DNA from: Carettochelys insculpta
Lineage: Eukaryota; Chordata; Testudines; Carettochelyidae
Reading direction: 5' to 3'
Length of the DNA stretch: 64,000 nt
NCBI RefSeq assembly: GCF_033958435.1
Contig: NC_134138.1
Location: 187,957,298-188,021,297, forward strand
The translations under genes and the position numbers were made by a program. Positions within the stretch are counted from its first letter, which is position 1. Every line of letters starts with the position of its first letter. The notes under the pieces are model-generated. The model was not told the DNA's origin and did not search any database. It worked only from the letters and a program-made list of their open reading frames with translations. Positions 60,422-64,000 of the stretch are shown here, piece after piece.

Positions 60422-61496
60422 GGCTATCTACAATACAGAATCTAGTGGTACAACTGTACTGGTGCAGCTGTACCACTGTAAGTTCTCCTGTGTAGCTGCT
60501 TTATGCCAGTGGGAGAGAGCTCTCTGGCCAACACAATTAAGCCATTCTCAAAGAGCAGCAGTAGCCACATCAGGAGGAGATCCTCTCCCACTGACACAGC
60601 TCTGTTCACATCTCCCTTTTCTCAGTGAAATGTATGTCAGTCAAAGATTTAAAAAAAAACATTTCAAAAACGTATCCCAAGATTTTCAAAGGTGATTTTG
60701 AGTGCCTCTATTTTAGAATATCCCGTCTGTAGACACTTTAACAGGCCGTGATTTTCAAAGGGCTCAAACTCTGTGAAAATCTTTGAACGGTTTCAGCTTG
60801 GGTTCACAAAAATTGAAGCACTCATAGTCATTAGTCACATCTGAAAATCTTGGCTCTAACCAGAATAGAGTGATTGATAATAACAAGTATCACCGTATTT
60901 AAAATGGCAGTAAAAAGCACAATAAGAAGATCCAGGTGTCTATGTTCTTTGGGTAATTGCAATGTAAACTTCATTCATGGGACTTATTTCCTAGGAAAAG
61001 GGAAGGAGACATTTTGCACTTGACAATCATAATTTACACTGTATCTTTTGCAAACAGAAATATAAATCAGGGATGAGGGGGACAGAGAAGCCAGGATAGA
61101 TTATCTATTTTTCTTCTGGTGATGGTTTTTCAGCTGTGTGAAAATTGTAACTGGTTAGTTGAGGAGGGAGGGAGACTGCTATATTTTGTCTAAATGTGTC
61201 ATTATGAGAAAATTGTAGTGTAATCTCAAAGGGAGGGGGAGTACAGAATATCTAAAAAGCCTAGCTGAAATCCTGAAACAAAAGTTGCTTTTAACTGAGT
61301 GTAAACAGTCAGATCAGTCAACAAGATTTTTATGACAGGCTAATACCACAAATTAACAAACATTTGCTATAACCATTTGATAAGTGGTTAGGCTTTATCC
61401 AGAGAATGGATGCTAAGACTATAGTTGGTAAAGAGATCTAATCAATTTGATGTGAATAAACTTTTTTGTACAATTAGTGGGACCTTCTCCTTCTGA

Positions 61497-61841
61497 AGGC
61501 TCCATTCAGAGCAGAGTAATGTGGATTGGTACAGCTGCATTGCAAATGCATTTGACATCAGAGAGAAAAATCCTCCTGAGGATCCTCTTCATATTTTCAT
61601 GGCTTTTCAGCTTCCTCTAGTGCACCCTGGGGCAAATCTGAAGGACAGAAAGATAGATGAGGATGCTTATAAAATTGTTTTATACTTGGCAGGCATATAC
61701 AATGCATTGTTGATTCCTCCAGAGTTTGGAAAATTCTTGGTTATATTAGAGGAAACAGTTAACTGCATACAGAAAGTCGAAACTACAAAATGCTCAAATT
61801 GCAAAATCAAGCACTCAAAAGTGAGGCAATGCCAGATTTAA
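61497..61841 (+). other. Unrecognised open frame of about 115 codons
   Basis: Open from after a TGA at 61494 to a TAA at 61839. There is no ATG at its beginning; the first in-frame ATG falls about 36 codons in. The amino-acid composition is protein-like (balanced acidic, basic and hydrophobic residues), with KCSNCKIKHSKVRQC near the end. I recognise no family. It may be a chance frame, an exon or a fragment of a retrotransposed gene. Confidence 0.2.
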
Positions 61842-62489
61842 GGTCACCTGTGCAAATTAATTTGGCTCAGTTTGCGTATGCATTATTATACAGTGTTTAA
61901 CTTACATGGTTACATACTACTTTGTCCACAGGAAAAAATGACACAGAACACACATCAGGTAAATAAAAAAATGTTACAATTAGCAGCATTTTACCCGTAC
62001 TTTGCCCAGATATAAATGCCTACACAAGTTGCAAAGTAGTGGAGAAGTAAGCACTTTGTTTATTAATAGCCTTGAATATAGAAGCTATTTTAAAAGATGC
62101 ATTCTTTCTGACACTTTTGAAAGACTGATGTTTTGAGAAGTTTTACTTGTGGAAGCCTCATTGTTTTTGTTTATAAAAAGTCAACAGTATTGCGGGTGAA
62201 TCAAATCTGCATTTGATCTAAATCTACACATCAAATGCAAAGAAAATCAGAAACCTGTGAGTAGGAGGTGAAAAATTCCCAGACTGAAGTAATTGTGGAC
62301 TAATCAAATGAAAGCCTTGCCTAAACACAAACGTGCATTTTTAACTAAACTGGTTTAGTTAAAGTAGAGAAAAACCACTATGGCTTCACTTTTATTTCAG
62401 CTTGAAAGTGGCTTGTTGTGGCCCATCTTAAAACCAAAGTAGGTCTGGGTCAAACAACATAAATAAATAAAAAACAACAACAATAATAA

Positions 62490-62703
62490 TGCCTAGCACT
62501 TACATAGCACCTGTCATCTGTAGATCTCAAACCTCTTTACCAAGGAGGTCAGAATCAATAACCTTATGCAATGGCTGGAGGAACTAAGGTACAAAGCAGT
62601 GAAGAGGTTTGCCCTGGAGGTCGGAGGCAAAGCCAGGAACATAACCCATGCATCCCCATAACCCATTGCTCTGTCCACTAGGTCACACTGCCCCCATAAG
62701 CAT
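62490..62703 (-). repeat. MIR-type SINE, nearly full length
   Basis: In reverse complement the element starts with a tRNA-like head (inverse of GCTCTGTCCACTAGGTCACA) and ends with the inverse of CTAGCACTTACATAGCACCT. Between lie the inverse of GCAAAGCCAGGAACATAACC and ATCTCAAACCTCTTTACCAA. The order matches sauropsid MIR SINEs. Confidence 0.75.
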
Positions 62704-62799
62704 GTCCACACAACCTTTTGCACGTTTAAATAAACTAATTTCAAATTATATACCTCCAGTTTAATGGTATAACACTTGTGTGTAGACAGCCCTCAGGTT

Positions 62800-64000
62800 T
62801 TGGGTTTTGTTTTTTTTAAAGTTTGTTTTTGTCATGAAGTGCTCGGTGGGATGGCAGGAGATTGAACAAAGTGTACTGAGAGCCGAGAGACAGAAGATGC
62901 AAAATGTCGGGAAGTCAAATAGAGAGAAAGAACTCAGTGATAAGACCACGGTGACACAAAAGACCAAAGTGGTGGGTTCTCAGCAACAGCTTTAATTTCC
63001 CAAGGAGCTCTGAGGTTTCCCCTGAAATTGTCTATTGTTTAATTGTCCTTTTAAACATACCACTGTTGAGAGCTGGTTCAGGTTTACAAAATTCATCTCT
63101 GGCATCCTTTGTGCCAAACTATTAGCATATAGCACATGGATCAGCACTAGTCCCTGTTCTAAGGTAATGCTTTCATTAACGATTTAGAAGAGGGAGCGAG
63201 CAGCATGTTAATTACATGTGCAATTATCAAAAACTGGGATGAGCTGCAGATGCCGGGGAGGAGAAGGAAAATACTGCCATGAAGCCTAGGGAGATTAGCA
63301 AGATGGACAGAAAACAAAATCGGATTTAACTTTAAATACATTTGGGCAATAAACAATCAAGAACACACGTTCTTATGGGAGATAGAGACACAGCAGCATA
63401 AAGAGACTTTGAGGTAATATTACAGCAAATTAAGCAGGAGTTTGCAACATGATACTGTAACAAAAAAGCCCAATGCAATTTAGAACTGCAAAGGCATTGC
63501 ATAATGGAGTGGGGAGTTAACAGTCTGTTTATGGATGGCTCTGCTGTGATCATGGGTGAAATATTGTTTTCAGCATCAGAAAGGTGTCAGAAAACTGACC
63601 TGCTACCAAGTCCATTGAAATCAATTGAAAGTCTCCAGGGACTTCAGTGGGCTTTTGACCAGGCCCTCGAACAACATCTATGACCTGATGACTGAAAACA
63701 CTGGCTTCTGAACAACCTTACAGAGGCTATATGCATCCAATAGATTAGCTCAGAATCAACAAAAGGGTGGAACTATGGGGCTTGATAGTGTCTATCTGAA
63801 GGGCATAAACAACAGAGAGATTAATTATTGATGTTGGGTTAGGAGGGTATAGGAAGTAGCAATGGCATGCAAATAAGAAATGGAACATTTAGATAAATAT
63901 CAGAAAAAACTTCCTGACAATGAGATAATGTAGTCTTTAGAATAGTTCCCTGAGGGAAAAGACCCATCATTTAGACATTTTAAAACAGACTGGACAGAAA
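62800..64000. other. Unique stretch to the window end
   Basis: No gene or element recognised. Words such as TCCATTGAAATCAATTGAAAG near 63610 hint at very old diverged repeats. Confidence 0.4.

Noticed and set aside
62316..62796. Weak inverted termini around the MIR SINE, a possible MITE
   Set aside because: The ends do not match well, and an old MIR inside a younger MITE would be implausible.

Overview
The window looks like vertebrate nuclear DNA, most probably from a turtle or another non-avian sauropsid. It is AT-rich, almost entirely non-coding and packed with interspersed repeats: many PIF/Harbinger-type palindromic MITEs (TIR GGCTGTGTCTACAC), hAT and pogo-like MITEs, CR1 LINE fragments, MIR-type SINEs, Penelope-like (PLE) 3' tails and a decayed DIRS-like element. 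This repertoire is typical of chelonian genomes. The species cannot be fixed from sequence alone.

The one host gene supported is BMPER (crossveinless-2), a secreted BMP regulator. Its signal-peptide exon lies on the minus strand at 27459-27570, inside a CpG island of about 1 kb, and ends in a clean GT splice donor. Positions 1-27458 are therefore read as the 5' part of its first intron, with no further exon recognised there. Positions above about 28.4 kb are upstream sequence, where promoter-proximal motifs (TATA-like, MEF2-like, AP-1-like) are visible. Most longer reading frames in the window lie inside transposable elements or are chance frames.

Layout. 0-8 kb: a hAT element split by a Harbinger MITE, a pogo-like element with a minisatellite core, a PLE tail. 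8.2-13.5 kb: a degenerate Harbinger transposon with a Myb/SANT-like gene (+) and a transposase (-), invaded by a tandem repeat and a 710-bp MITE. 15-22 kb: hAT MITEs, a PLE tail with a hammerhead-ribozyme-like core, and three palindromic MITEs, one nearly perfect. 27-28.5 kb: BMPER exon 1 and CpG island. 29-31.5 kb: two adjacent MITEs, the second split by a CR1 LINE. 33-38 kb: a LINE fragment and four MITEs in tandem. One of these carries in its loop a 46-bp inverted copy of sequence 3.7 kb away. 40-48 kb: pogo-like, hAT and inverted PLE elements and an inverted 150-bp duplication. 49-52.3 kb: a Penelope GIY-YIG endonuclease fragment next to a DIRS-like element (RNase H and tyrosine recombinase remnants). 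52-64 kb: hAT, pogo-like, CR1 and MIR pieces in otherwise unique AT-rich DNA.

I found no bacterial-type system, CRISPR array or operon. The most interesting signals are transposon biology: nested insertions, a captured filler, ribozyme cores and a hairpin MITE that translates alike on both strands.
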